The notes below the pieces were generated by a model. The model saw nothing but the letters and a program-made list of their open reading frames with translations. It was not told the DNA's origin and did not search any database. 64,000 bases of DNA from Crocinitomicaceae bacterium. GTDB taxonomy: Bacteria > Bacteroidota > Bacteroidia > Flavobacteriales_D > Crocinitomicaceae. The stretch lies in contig JAURGK010000012.1 of the NCBI GenBank assembly GCA_030833845.1, positions 1-64,000 of the forward strand, written 5' to 3'. Positions within the stretch are counted from its first letter, which is position 1; each line of letters starts with the position of its first letter. A program made the translations under genes and the position numbers. Of this stretch, positions 9,092 through 16,905 are shown piece by piece.

Positions 9092-12000
9092 TTATTCAAA
9101 TAACAATTCATCTACAAATAACCAAGTCGGATTTCCTGCTCCTAAGTGCCATTGGGGTAAGTTTCCAGGATTGCTAATGGTGTATCTTAAAGATTTGTAT
9201 TTCAATAGCTTATTGCCATTGAATTGAAGCATCACTTCTCTTTTCTTAGGATTTGAATTATTTTGTTCAGTCAAAGGAAGAGGGGTGTCTGTCAAAGGGA
9301 AAAAATGAATACCATCTGAACTGCCCTCTACTGAGACACGGCTAGGTGCAAAAATCCAAGATTTTTGATCTTCGATGTAGGATATTCCCACCTTGGATAT
9401 GGTTTTTGGTGTTTGAAAAGTAACTATAGCAACTATATCTTGATTGTAGTATCCTTGGTAGTCACCGGTTCTAAATTCACCACCGCCACGTAATCCGTCG
9501 ATGAGTGCATTTTTGCCCGAGGCGGCATATTGATTGGAGTAGGAGCATTTCAATTCAAGCTGAACTTGAGTATCTATTTTTATTAATTCTGATGTCACTA
9601 CAGGGCTCCAAATGGCCTTATTATTTTCAAAACTATTCTTGGCTTTAACGTTTATCACACTTCGATCATAGATAGAGAAGGGGGTGCTGTATTTTTGCCA
9701 TTGTCCATTATTCAATTGAAAATAAAGCTCATTGGTATTATGCGGGCCTACATTTACGCAGCCTAGTTCAATAAGCAAGGAATCAAAAAATACACGCTCT
9801 TCAGTGCATATGAAAGGTACAGGGGATAGATTTTGCAGGGAAAATTGATCAGATTCCACCGCTGTAATTGACTTGATTACTTTTGGTTCCGGACCCATTT
9901 CAATGGTCAATATTCCGCCTTGCATCAGGGCTTCGTGTGAAATTCGAAGATCGGTCAGGTGTTGATTATTCCACCAAACGTTCTGTACATAATTGTTTTC
10001 CTTGGATTGATTTTTACAAATGATTTGAATCTTTTTAGAATTCTCTAAATTGATTGTTGCATTTTCAACAATTGGACGCCCGATTTGGTACATTGGATTG
10101 CCAGGAGCAATAGGGTATAAACCCAAGGCGCTCCAAACATACCATGCGCTCATTTGACCGCAATCCTCATTGCCCGAAAGTCCATCTGGCTCGTTGTGAT
10201 ACATTTCTTTGAGAATACGATCGACATAAAATTGAGTTTTGTACGGTGCATTGGTGTAGTTATAGAGATAGGCCATGTGATGCGAAGGTTCATTGCCATG
10301 TGCGTACTGACCAATCAATCCTGTGATATCTGCCTGCTCTCTGCCGCTGAGTTTCATATCCGTGGTAAACAGCCTATCTAGCCATAATTCCAAAGAATCA
10401 GGCCCGCCAATAAGCCTTGTGAGTAGGTCCATTCGATGTGGCGCATACAAGGAATATTGCCAAGAATTGGCTTCTGTATAGTTGAAATTCACTTCTGATG
10501 GGTCAAAGGGGCCATACCATTGTGCACCTCTTCTGGCGCGCATGAACTTTGTTTGTGGGTCGTAGAGGTTGATAAAATGATAGCTACGCTTCTGAAATTC
10601 ATCGGCTATTTTTTTATTGCCTTGGGCAGCAGCCATCGTAGAAATACAAAAATCATCATAGGCATATTCCAAAGTTCTCGAAACAGATTCGGGTTCATCG
10701 GACGCGCTGATGAAGCCTTTTTCAATATAGGAGCGTTTGCCAAATTCATTGGCATTTGCAGTGCTTACCATAGCCTTGAGTGCCTTTTTGACATCAAAAT
10801 CTCGGATGCCTTTCATATAGGCATCCGAAATGACACTTACACTATGATAGCCAATCATGCATTCTGTTTCACAAGCAGCAAGTTCCCAAACTGGTAGGTC
10901 TCCGCCTTGGTCAAATTGCCTTAAAAAAGTACGGATATAAGCATTGGTGCGCTTTTGATCAATGAGTGTGAATAAGGGGTGGTTGGCACGGTAAGTATCC
11001 CAGAGTGAAAAAACAGTGTATTGCTGGTCTTTTAAGTTATCTAATTGATGAATTTGTTGATCTCGCCCGCGATAGCGACCATCGGCATCGCTCATTAGGT
11101 TCGGAGCAATCATGCAATGGTAGAGTGCGCTGTAGAAGGTAATCATATCTTGAATTGCGCCTTGAACTTTAATTTTATTGAATTCCGCGTTCCAAAGCTG
11201 AACATTTTGATTGTATACTTGATCAAAAGAAAATTGTGGGATTTCAGTTTGAAGATTAAATTTTGCTCCCTCTGCATCTACATGAGACATCCCTACTTTG
11301 ATCAATAGCTCCTTGGTGTCCATCGGAAATTCTAAAAGCAACTTTGCGCGGCCATCGCTTTGTTGTATTTCATAACTGATATATGGAATAGAAGAAGTGA
11401 GATGAAAGTAAAAATGTTGTTCGTTGGCCCAGGCCTGAGATATGCGGTAGCCGCTTATATTTTGATTGTCATGCATTTCAAATTTAGCGTCCAAGAGTTT
11501 GTCTCGGTAATTGAGGTCAAGGAGTATGTATTTTTTCTCATTGGCATTCAAAAAGGTGTATTGATGCATGCCCGCACGAGGGGTGCTTGTTAAATTGACA
11601 CGGATGTTTTCATCCGACAAGAGTACTTCATAGAATCCAATGCGTGCAACTTCATTTTGGTGGCTGAACCGAGATCCATAACCATTGGGGTCTTCAAATT
11701 GGCCTTTCCATTTGGCTTCTCCACTTTGGGGCACCACCAACAAATCTGCATAATCTGGCACACCGGTTCCGCTCAAATGGGTATGGCTAAAACCATAGAT
11801 AATGGAGTCTGAATAATGATATCCTCCGCAACCATCCCATCCTTCATAGCGTGTGTCCGGGCTGAGCTGCATCATGCCAAAGGGCGCACAAACTCCAGGA
11901 AAGGTGTGTCCGTGCCCTCCTGTACCAATCAATGGATTGACTAGCATCGATGCAATAATGAGGTCTTTTTTTTGTTGGGGCGCTGTGCTTTGACCAAATT

Positions 12001-12100
12001 TTTGTTGGGCTTTGTCACTGGCCTGTTGAAGTGCAGGTACTTGAGCCTTGAATTGTTGCCATAATAGGCAGAGTATCAAGCCGGCTAATAATTTATTCAT
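9092..12100 (-). CDS. GH92 family alpha-mannosidase, secreted
   Basis: The 1002-residue protein has a short signal peptide (residues 1-20, cleavage after KAQ). The GH92 N-terminal signature NPLIGTGGHGHTFPG lies at residues 55-69. The catalytic domain includes HGNEPSHHMAYLYNY and GNEDCGQMSAWYVWSALG near residue 640, where the calcium-dependent family keeps its acid and base residues. About 250 further residues at the C terminus form a chitobiase/discoidin-like (F5/8) region ending in LFVDELLF. GH92 enzymes are exo-alpha-mannosidases that release mannose from N-glycans or mannans in the periplasm or at the cell surface. The start codon overlaps the stop of the upstream GT2 gene by 4 bases (ATGA). 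Confidence 0.93.
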   Translation of the reverse strand: MNKLLAGLILCLLWQQFKAQVPALQQASDKAQQKFGQSTAPQQKKDLIIASMLVNPLIGTGGHGHTFPGVCAPFGMMQLSPDTRYEGWDGCGGYHYSDSIIYGFSHTHLSGTGVPDYADLLVVPQSGEAKWKGQFEDPNGYGSRFSHQNEVARIGFYEVLLSDENIRVNLTSTPRAGMHQYTFLNANEKKYILLDLNYRDKLLDAKFEMHDNQNISGYRISQAWANEQHFYFHLTSSIPYISYEIQQSDGRAKLLLEFPMDTKELLIKVGMSHVDAEGAKFNLQTEIPQFSFDQVYNQNVQLWNAEFNKIKVQGAIQDMITFYSALYHCMIAPNLMSDADGRYRGRDQQIHQLDNLKDQQYTVFSLWDTYRANHPLFTLIDQKRTNAYIRTFLRQFDQGGDLPVWELAACETECMIGYHSVSVISDAYMKGIRDFDVKKALKAMVSTANANEFGKRSYIEKGFISASDEPESVSRTLEYAYDDFCISTMAAAQGNKKIADEFQKRSYHFINLYDPQTKFMRARRGAQWYGPFDPSEVNFNYTEANSWQYSLYAPHRMDLLTRLIGGPDSLELWLDRLFTTDMKLSGREQADITGLIGQYAHGNEPSHHMAYLYNYTNAPYKTQFYVDRILKEMYHNEPDGLSGNEDCGQMSAWYVWSALGLYPIAPGNPMYQIGRPIVENATINLENSKKIQIICKNQSKENNYVQNVWWNNQHLTDLRISHEALMQGGILTIEMGPEPKVIKSITAVESDQFSLQNLSPVPFICTEERVFFDSLLIELGCVNVGPHNTNELYFQLNNGQWQKYSTPFSIYDRSVINVKAKNSFENNKAIWSPVVTSELIKIDTQVQLELKCSYSNQYAASGKNALIDGLRGGGEFRTGDYQGYYNQDIVAIVTFQTPKTISKVGISYIEDQKSWIFAPSRVSVEGSSDGIHFFPLTDTPLPLTEQNNSNPKKREVMLQFNGNKLLKYKSLRYTISNPGNLPQWHLGAGNPTWLFVDELLFE

Positions 12101-13116
12101 CGATGAAATTTACGTTTGTTAAGTGAAAAGAAGTGTCTGACGGCCTTGCCAAAATAATCCCAAATCAAAAACCCATGATAGGTGAGAGGCTTTGAAATTT
12201 GAGGTTGGCGCTTTTTATAGAAATGCATAAAATGTCTGTACAGTGCCAGGTGCGCCAAAAAAATTTGCCAAGTCAACTTTGGTTTCCCCTTGACTAAAAA
12301 TTGAATTGCTGCGATGCCATCAAGGGCCATTCGAATAAATAGAAAGGGAAGTAAAAAACGCTTTTGGTTTTTGACGATCATCCAGAGGCTATTTCTAAAA
12401 TTTAAAAACACCTTTCTTGGACTGCTGTAATCAAGGGTTCCTCCACCTAAATGATATACCCTTGATTCGGGGATGCAATAAAATTCATCGCCAATAGATC
12501 CTAAGCGCAAGCACAAATCAATTTCTTCCATATGCGCAAAAAAGGCGGAATCAAATCCATTTACTTTATGAAAAGCCTCTGACTTGATGAGAAAGGCGGC
12601 TCCAGAAACCCAAGTCACCTGCTGTGTGCTGTTGTATTGCCCTTGATCTTCTTCAATGGCATCAAAGACCCGCCCCCTGCAAAAAGGGTAGTAGAACCAG
12701 TCCAGGTATCCACCACAGGCTCCAGCATGTTCAAATCTATTGGGCTCTTTGTCTGAAAGAACCTTAGGTTGTACGCCGGCGACAAGGGGGTTGTTTTTCA
12801 AAAAATCAAGAAGCGGCACATCCCAATGTGTCGTCAAACGTACGTCACTATTGAGCAAAAAATAAAATTGATATTGGCCTTGAAGTTGGTTCAAAGCTTC
12901 GTTATAACCACCTGCATAACCATAATTTTTAGCTAAGACAATGGTTTTAATTTGTTTGACCTGTGTATTCAAATAAGTCAAGGAATCATCTGTACTGCCA
13001 TTATCTGCAACGATGATATCCCATTGAGGGCTATTTTCGATAACACTAGGCAAGTAGGTTTGTAAGTGCCTCAAGCCATTGTAGTTGAGAATAACAATCG
13101 CGTTTTTACTCGACAT
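12097..13116 (-). CDS. Glycosyltransferase family 2 protein
   Basis: The product starts MSSKNAIVILNYNG. The ATG at 13116 is preferred because the longer frame to 13161 runs into the preceding gene and adds non-conserved residues. The GT-A motifs are present: ADNGSTDDS for nucleotide-sugar binding, FLLNSDVRL as the metal-binding DxD-like stretch, GAAFLIKSEAF, and HMEEIDLCLRLG with the probable catalytic acidic residues. The fold and the C-terminal amphipathic region resemble rhamnosyl- or mannosyltransferases of surface polysaccharides. The gene lies 7 bases after the GWxTD-domain gene and overlaps the GH92 gene, so the three are translationally linked. The sugar and acceptor are unknown. Confidence 0.88.
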   Translation of the reverse strand: MSSKNAIVILNYNGLRHLQTYLPSVIENSPQWDIIVADNGSTDDSLTYLNTQVKQIKTIVLAKNYGYAGGYNEALNQLQGQYQFYFLLNSDVRLTTHWDVPLLDFLKNNPLVAGVQPKVLSDKEPNRFEHAGACGGYLDWFYYPFCRGRVFDAIEEDQGQYNSTQQVTWVSGAAFLIKSEAFHKVNGFDSAFFAHMEEIDLCLRLGSIGDEFYCIPESRVYHLGGGTLDYSSPRKVFLNFRNSLWMIVKNQKRFLLPFLFIRMALDGIAAIQFLVKGKPKLTWQIFLAHLALYRHFMHFYKKRQPQISKPLTYHGFLIWDYFGKAVRHFFSLNKRKFHR

Positions 13117-13123
13117 GATGGTG

Positions 13124-14557
13124 TTAATATTGACGGTAAAAATCACTGGAGTTACCCCCAAAGTGTTTTACATTCATCATGGTTGGGTCATCTACGGTAC
13201 CGTTGACAGTATTGCGCCTCACTAAAATTTGTTGCCAAGCAGGGTTTTTGAGTTCTCCAATCATGTCGGAGTGCAAGAGGCGATGGTTATTGGTTACTAG
13301 GTCTGGATTATAAAAAACGAATCGTTTATTGCTATAGATACCTATCTTATCGTAAACCCAAATTTCATAAGGATATTCACTAGGTGAAGATTCCTTTACA
13401 ACGATGCTATTTGGTTGACCATACTTCAAATAAACCCGGCCGCGATCGGTTTGAAAACCCTCCATATAATTGTTGGCATAGTATCGTTCTACGGACCGCA
13501 CTTGTTGTTGATAACTTATCCACTGTGCATAGGCATTGCTGCCAGCCGTTTGGTACCAAAAGGCTTGCAGGTGCTTGCGCATTTGATCAATGTCATTGTT
13601 TTTCAATACGGCAATGATTGTACGTATTTCTCCTTTTTGGGCAATAGGTATGAGGCTTTCTAGGTAATAGGCAACACTGTCATTTGAAATAGATTCTTGA
13701 AATGCAGGATCTAATAGCATAGAGGCCATATCAAAGGCACTTTCACTTTCATTGAAACGTTCAAAATCAAAGCTCGTGAGGCAAGTTTCTTTGCTAGATA
13801 AATCCGTTGCTTTGATTTGAAGTTGGTAGGTGCCTGTTTGTAAATCACTTAAGTCTACCTTATGCAGTAGGGCTATTACTTCTTGAGCTTCTAACGTATC
13901 CTTTAGTGCTAATGCGGGGTATTGTTGTCCTGTTGAGGAATTGATTACTTTTCGTTCTAATAAGATCGCATCCTTTGCCCCATACAATTCTAGATAGTAG
14001 GGAAGGGCAGTCATGTCCTCGCTGAAATAGTTTTTTAAAAGTGGAATAATGTAATAATTGGATTTGGTAAATCGGTTTTCTTCCCCGGTAACAAAAAAGG
14101 CGAGATCAACGATTTCAATAGCTGAGAAGGCAAACTGATCTTTAAAAGTGGGTACCACAAGGGGTAAGCTTCCTTTGATGGAGCTTTTCTCTCTGTTGGC
14201 ATCTTCTAACTGAACAGCTAATGTGTATGCACCACTTGGAAGTGGGACACGTATCACTTCAATAAAATTGTTTTGTGTTGAATCCGTAGAAATTGGAGAG
14301 TCAAGGGCGTAGTAGTCCTTAAAAAGAGTATTTGAATTTGAATCAACAATTGCAAGGTCTACCAAAACAGTAGCTTTTTGCCCGCCATCGCAAGATATGA
14401 ATTGGGTGGTATAACCCACAAATTCAATATATATTTCTAAATATGGACCCATTTGAGGGGCATAGAAATATTTGGTGTCTAGGTAGGCCTTGATTTTTGT
14501 TTGGCTAAATGAACACCATGGCAAGACAAAAAATAGTATCAGTAGGACCTTTTTCAT
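13124..14557 (-). CDS. GWxTD domain-containing exported protein
   Basis: A signal peptide (MKKVLLILFFVLPWCSFSQ) precedes a 477-residue protein. The N-terminal two thirds are beta-rich. The C-terminal third carries the GWxTD-domain pattern: a FWYQTAG segment, then RYYANNYMEGFQTDRGRVYLKYGQPN, then PYEIWVYD. The naming Trp is Phe here (GFQTD), but the surrounding TDRGR..YG.P block is intact. The domain is common in Bacteroidota and Acidobacteria and its role is not established. The gene is in the middle of a five-gene minus-strand run (methyltransferase, helicase, this gene, GT2, GH92) with gaps of 7 to about 30 bases. Confidence 0.8.
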   Translation of the reverse strand: MKKVLLILFFVLPWCSFSQTKIKAYLDTKYFYAPQMGPYLEIYIEFVGYTTQFISCDGGQKATVLVDLAIVDSNSNTLFKDYYALDSPISTDSTQNNFIEVIRVPLPSGAYTLAVQLEDANREKSSIKGSLPLVVPTFKDQFAFSAIEIVDLAFFVTGEENRFTKSNYYIIPLLKNYFSEDMTALPYYLELYGAKDAILLERKVINSSTGQQYPALALKDTLEAQEVIALLHKVDLSDLQTGTYQLQIKATDLSSKETCLTSFDFERFNESESAFDMASMLLDPAFQESISNDSVAYYLESLIPIAQKGEIRTIIAVLKNNDIDQMRKHLQAFWYQTAGSNAYAQWISYQQQVRSVERYYANNYMEGFQTDRGRVYLKYGQPNSIVVKESSPSEYPYEIWVYDKIGIYSNKRFVFYNPDLVTNNHRLLHSDMIGELKNPAWQQILVRRNTVNGTVDDPTMMNVKHFGGNSSDFYRQY

Positions 14558-14581
14558 GTCTCTAAATTTACAAAAAAGTGC

Positions 14582-16090
14582 CTAATCTACTATATTCAAC
14601 CTGATTTTCTGACCAAGCTGACGGTTGTAGGTTTCGAGCAGATATTTGAAATAGTTATCGGTACATTTAGAAATGCACTTTGTGTAGTGTTTTACGCGAT
14701 GCTCAATGTGGTCTTGGAGCAAAATCTGTAATTCTAAGGCATGGTCTAGATTTCGGGCCGAAGCCTCAATTGCGGCATAGTGGTTGTGAATAGAAAGATC
14801 GATGGCCTCTTTGCCTTTAGCACCTCTATCGATGCATTCCAAATAACAGTCTTTGATCGAAAATGATTCTAAAATTTTGGTATCAATTAATTGCTCAAAA
14901 CCTTTAGGGTATTCGTATTCTACTTCAAATTCCATGTCTTCGAGCTCCGAAATGCGCGATTCTAAGAAGCGATCAGGGAAGCGAAATGCATCTTGCCAAT
15001 TGATATAATCTTGCCAATATCCAAAACGCCTCACATTGTTGCCTAAATCAATGATCTTGAATTGTGATTTGTCTTTGATACGTCTGGATCCTCGGCCAAT
15101 CATTTGATGATACAAGGTCAATGAGCGGGTAGCCCGATTGATAATGATGGTTTGAACCGAAGGTTCGTCAAAACCTGTGGTTAAAATACCGACTGATGTT
15201 AAGATAGCACCTGGCGTTTCTTTGAACCATTTGATAACATCTTTGCGGTCTTTGTCTGAGAAAGTAGAATCGAGGTGCCGAATGTTGTACTTGAGTTTTT
15301 TGAAAGATTCCTCCACACGCCGTGAAGTTTCTATTCCGGCATTGAAAATCAAAGTTTTTTCGCCAATGGCAACCTCTTCATATGCAAAAATGAGTTTTTC
15401 TTGCATGAAGTAATTGGAATAGAGCAAATCACTGGAACTTACAGTGAAGTCGCCGTTTGAACCAATCTTTAAGCCGTGCAGATTGACGTCATAGGAATAG
15501 GTTTCAGCATCTGAAAGGTACCCGTCATTGATAAGATTGGATATAGACTCACCCACAATTAATTTGTTGTAATGATCTTTGAGGGGTAGGTTGCGGTTGC
15601 TGCTCAAAGGAGTCGCCGTTACGCCTAGTATGTTTGCGTCTTCGTAAAATTGGAATATTTTTCTAAAGCTGTTGTAGTGGGCTTCGTCTACAATGACCAG
15701 GCCAATGTTTTCAATGAACTGATCGTTTTCATTGAGGCGGTTATTGAGCGTTTCCACCATGGCAATGAAACAAGTGTAGTCGCATTGATCGTCTAAAGTT
15801 TTCACTTCAGAATTGATGATTTTATTGGGGACCTGAATAGCACAAAGTTGCTTGGAGGTTTGTATGGAAAGTTCAATTCGGTGGGTGAGGATCAGGACTT
15901 TTTTTCCAGACTCTTCAATGTACTTTTTTGCAATAGCCGAAAAAATAACTGTCTTACCACCGCCCGTGGGCAATTGGTAGAGTAAATTGAAATTACTGCC
16001 ATTTTTACGGAGCTCGTCGAGCACCTGATTTACAGTTTTTTCTTGAAAGGGATAGAGTTTTTTGGCCTCGTATAAATCTATGTCTAGCAT
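14582..16090 (-). CDS. DEAD/DEAH box helicase, SSL2/type III restriction-like
   Basis: Superfamily 2 helicase with the usual motif order: QLPTGGGKT (Walker A, near residue 41), VIVDEAH (motif II), GVTATP (motif III), then the helicase C domain with LTTGFDEPSV and GRGSRR. The C-terminal 110 or so residues have no motif I know. ATG at 16090 (MLDIDLYEAKKLYPFQ) is preferred to the upstream TTG at 16111. The 502-residue length fits stand-alone SSL2/RAD25-type helicases, whose substrates in Bacteroidota are not defined. No restriction or methylase partner lies nearby; its neighbours are a TrmH-like gene upstream and a GWxTD gene downstream. Confidence 0.85.
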   Translation of the reverse strand: MLDIDLYEAKKLYPFQEKTVNQVLDELRKNGSNFNLLYQLPTGGGKTVIFSAIAKKYIEESGKKVLILTHRIELSIQTSKQLCAIQVPNKIINSEVKTLDDQCDYTCFIAMVETLNNRLNENDQFIENIGLVIVDEAHYNSFRKIFQFYEDANILGVTATPLSSNRNLPLKDHYNKLIVGESISNLINDGYLSDAETYSYDVNLHGLKIGSNGDFTVSSSDLLYSNYFMQEKLIFAYEEVAIGEKTLIFNAGIETSRRVEESFKKLKYNIRHLDSTFSDKDRKDVIKWFKETPGAILTSVGILTTGFDEPSVQTIIINRATRSLTLYHQMIGRGSRRIKDKSQFKIIDLGNNVRRFGYWQDYINWQDAFRFPDRFLESRISELEDMEFEVEYEYPKGFEQLIDTKILESFSIKDCYLECIDRGAKGKEAIDLSIHNHYAAIEASARNLDHALELQILLQDHIEHRVKHYTKCISKCTDNYFKYLLETYNRQLGQKIRLNIVD

Positions 16091-16136
16091 CGTAAAATCG
16101 GAATCTTGCAAAATTACATCCTTTTCATCGATCTTG

Positions 16137-16877
16137 CTAATCTTTATTCGATTTACTCATGTGTTGAAGTAAAATTCCTGTAGCTACGGCCACATTCAAA
16201 GATTCAGCATGTCCTTTTTGGGGAATGCCAATCCGATTGGAAAGGGCTTTAGAAATTTCAGGGCTAATTCCATGACCTTCATTGCCCATCACTAAAAACT
16301 TGATTTCTTCGGAAGGTATGGTTTGAAAATTTTTACCGTCCATGAAGGCTCCATAGGTTTGCTCCGGATTTTGGGCAATGATGGCATGAAGATCTTTGTA
16401 AAGTACATTGACGCGAAAAACTGAAGCCATCGATGCATGGATTACTTTTGGGTTCAGGTAATCGGTGGTTTGAGGAGCACATATGATTTGATTGATGCCA
16501 AACCAGTCTGCGGTGCGAATAATAGTACCTAGGTTACCCGGGTCTTGAATTTGATCTAATAAGAGGGCGCTTTGCAGTGGGTCAAATTCTTTTTGGGTAG
16601 GGTAGTGCACCACCGCATTGATTTTTTTTGGAGTGCGTAGTTGGGTTAACTTTTCTAAGTCCTTTTCTGATCCCACAAGCATGGGTAAATCTTGATGCGC
16701 AAAATTCTCTACTTTATCTTCAGTAAGCACTAAAGTATGAATGAGGGCTGGAAATTCTAAAATAAGGTCGCTTATAAGCGTTTCTCCCTCTAAATACAAT
16801 AGGCCATGTTCATCGCGGTATTTTTTTAACTGCAATTTCTTGAGGTCTTTGATCTTTTGCAAACTGAGCTTTTCCAA
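16137..16877 (-). CDS. TrmH/SpoU family RNA 2'-O-methyltransferase
   Basis: The 246-residue protein has the SPOUT-class layout. The N-terminal region reads LQLKKYRDEHGLLYLEGETLI, as in rRNA 2'-O-ribose methyltransferases of the RlmB/TsnR group. The knotted SAM-binding domain carries LLLDQIQDPGNLGTIIRTADW, then FLVMGNEGHGIS, then IPQKGHAESLNVAVATGILL, which are the three SpoU motifs. The start is a TTG at 16877: no ATG precedes the conserved N terminus, and a stop codon lies five codons upstream. It faces bamA-like gene 16906 across a 28-base gap. The exact RNA position modified cannot be told. Confidence 0.88.
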   Translation of the reverse strand: MEKLSLQKIKDLKKLQLKKYRDEHGLLYLEGETLISDLILEFPALIHTLVLTEDKVENFAHQDLPMLVGSEKDLEKLTQLRTPKKINAVVHYPTQKEFDPLQSALLLDQIQDPGNLGTIIRTADWFGINQIICAPQTTDYLNPKVIHASMASVFRVNVLYKDLHAIIAQNPEQTYGAFMDGKNFQTIPSEEIKFLVMGNEGHGISPEISKALSNRIGIPQKGHAESLNVAVATGILLQHMSKSNKD

Positions 16878-16890
16878 CTTGATAATTCTT

Positions 16891-16898
16891 TACTTTTG
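16891..16898 (+). promoter_or_regulatory. -7 box (TACTTTTG) for the bamA-like gene
   Basis: TACTTTTG matches TAnnTTTG and lies 7 bases upstream of the ATG at 16906, so transcription would begin at or very near the start codon. No convincing -33 TTTG is present at the right distance. Confidence 0.35.
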
Positions 16899-16905
16899 TA
16901 GGGTC

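Noticed and set aside
16741-16905. Upstream extension of the bamA-like gene
   Set aside because: It overlaps the TrmH gene on the other strand and hides the lipoprotein signal that starts at 16906.
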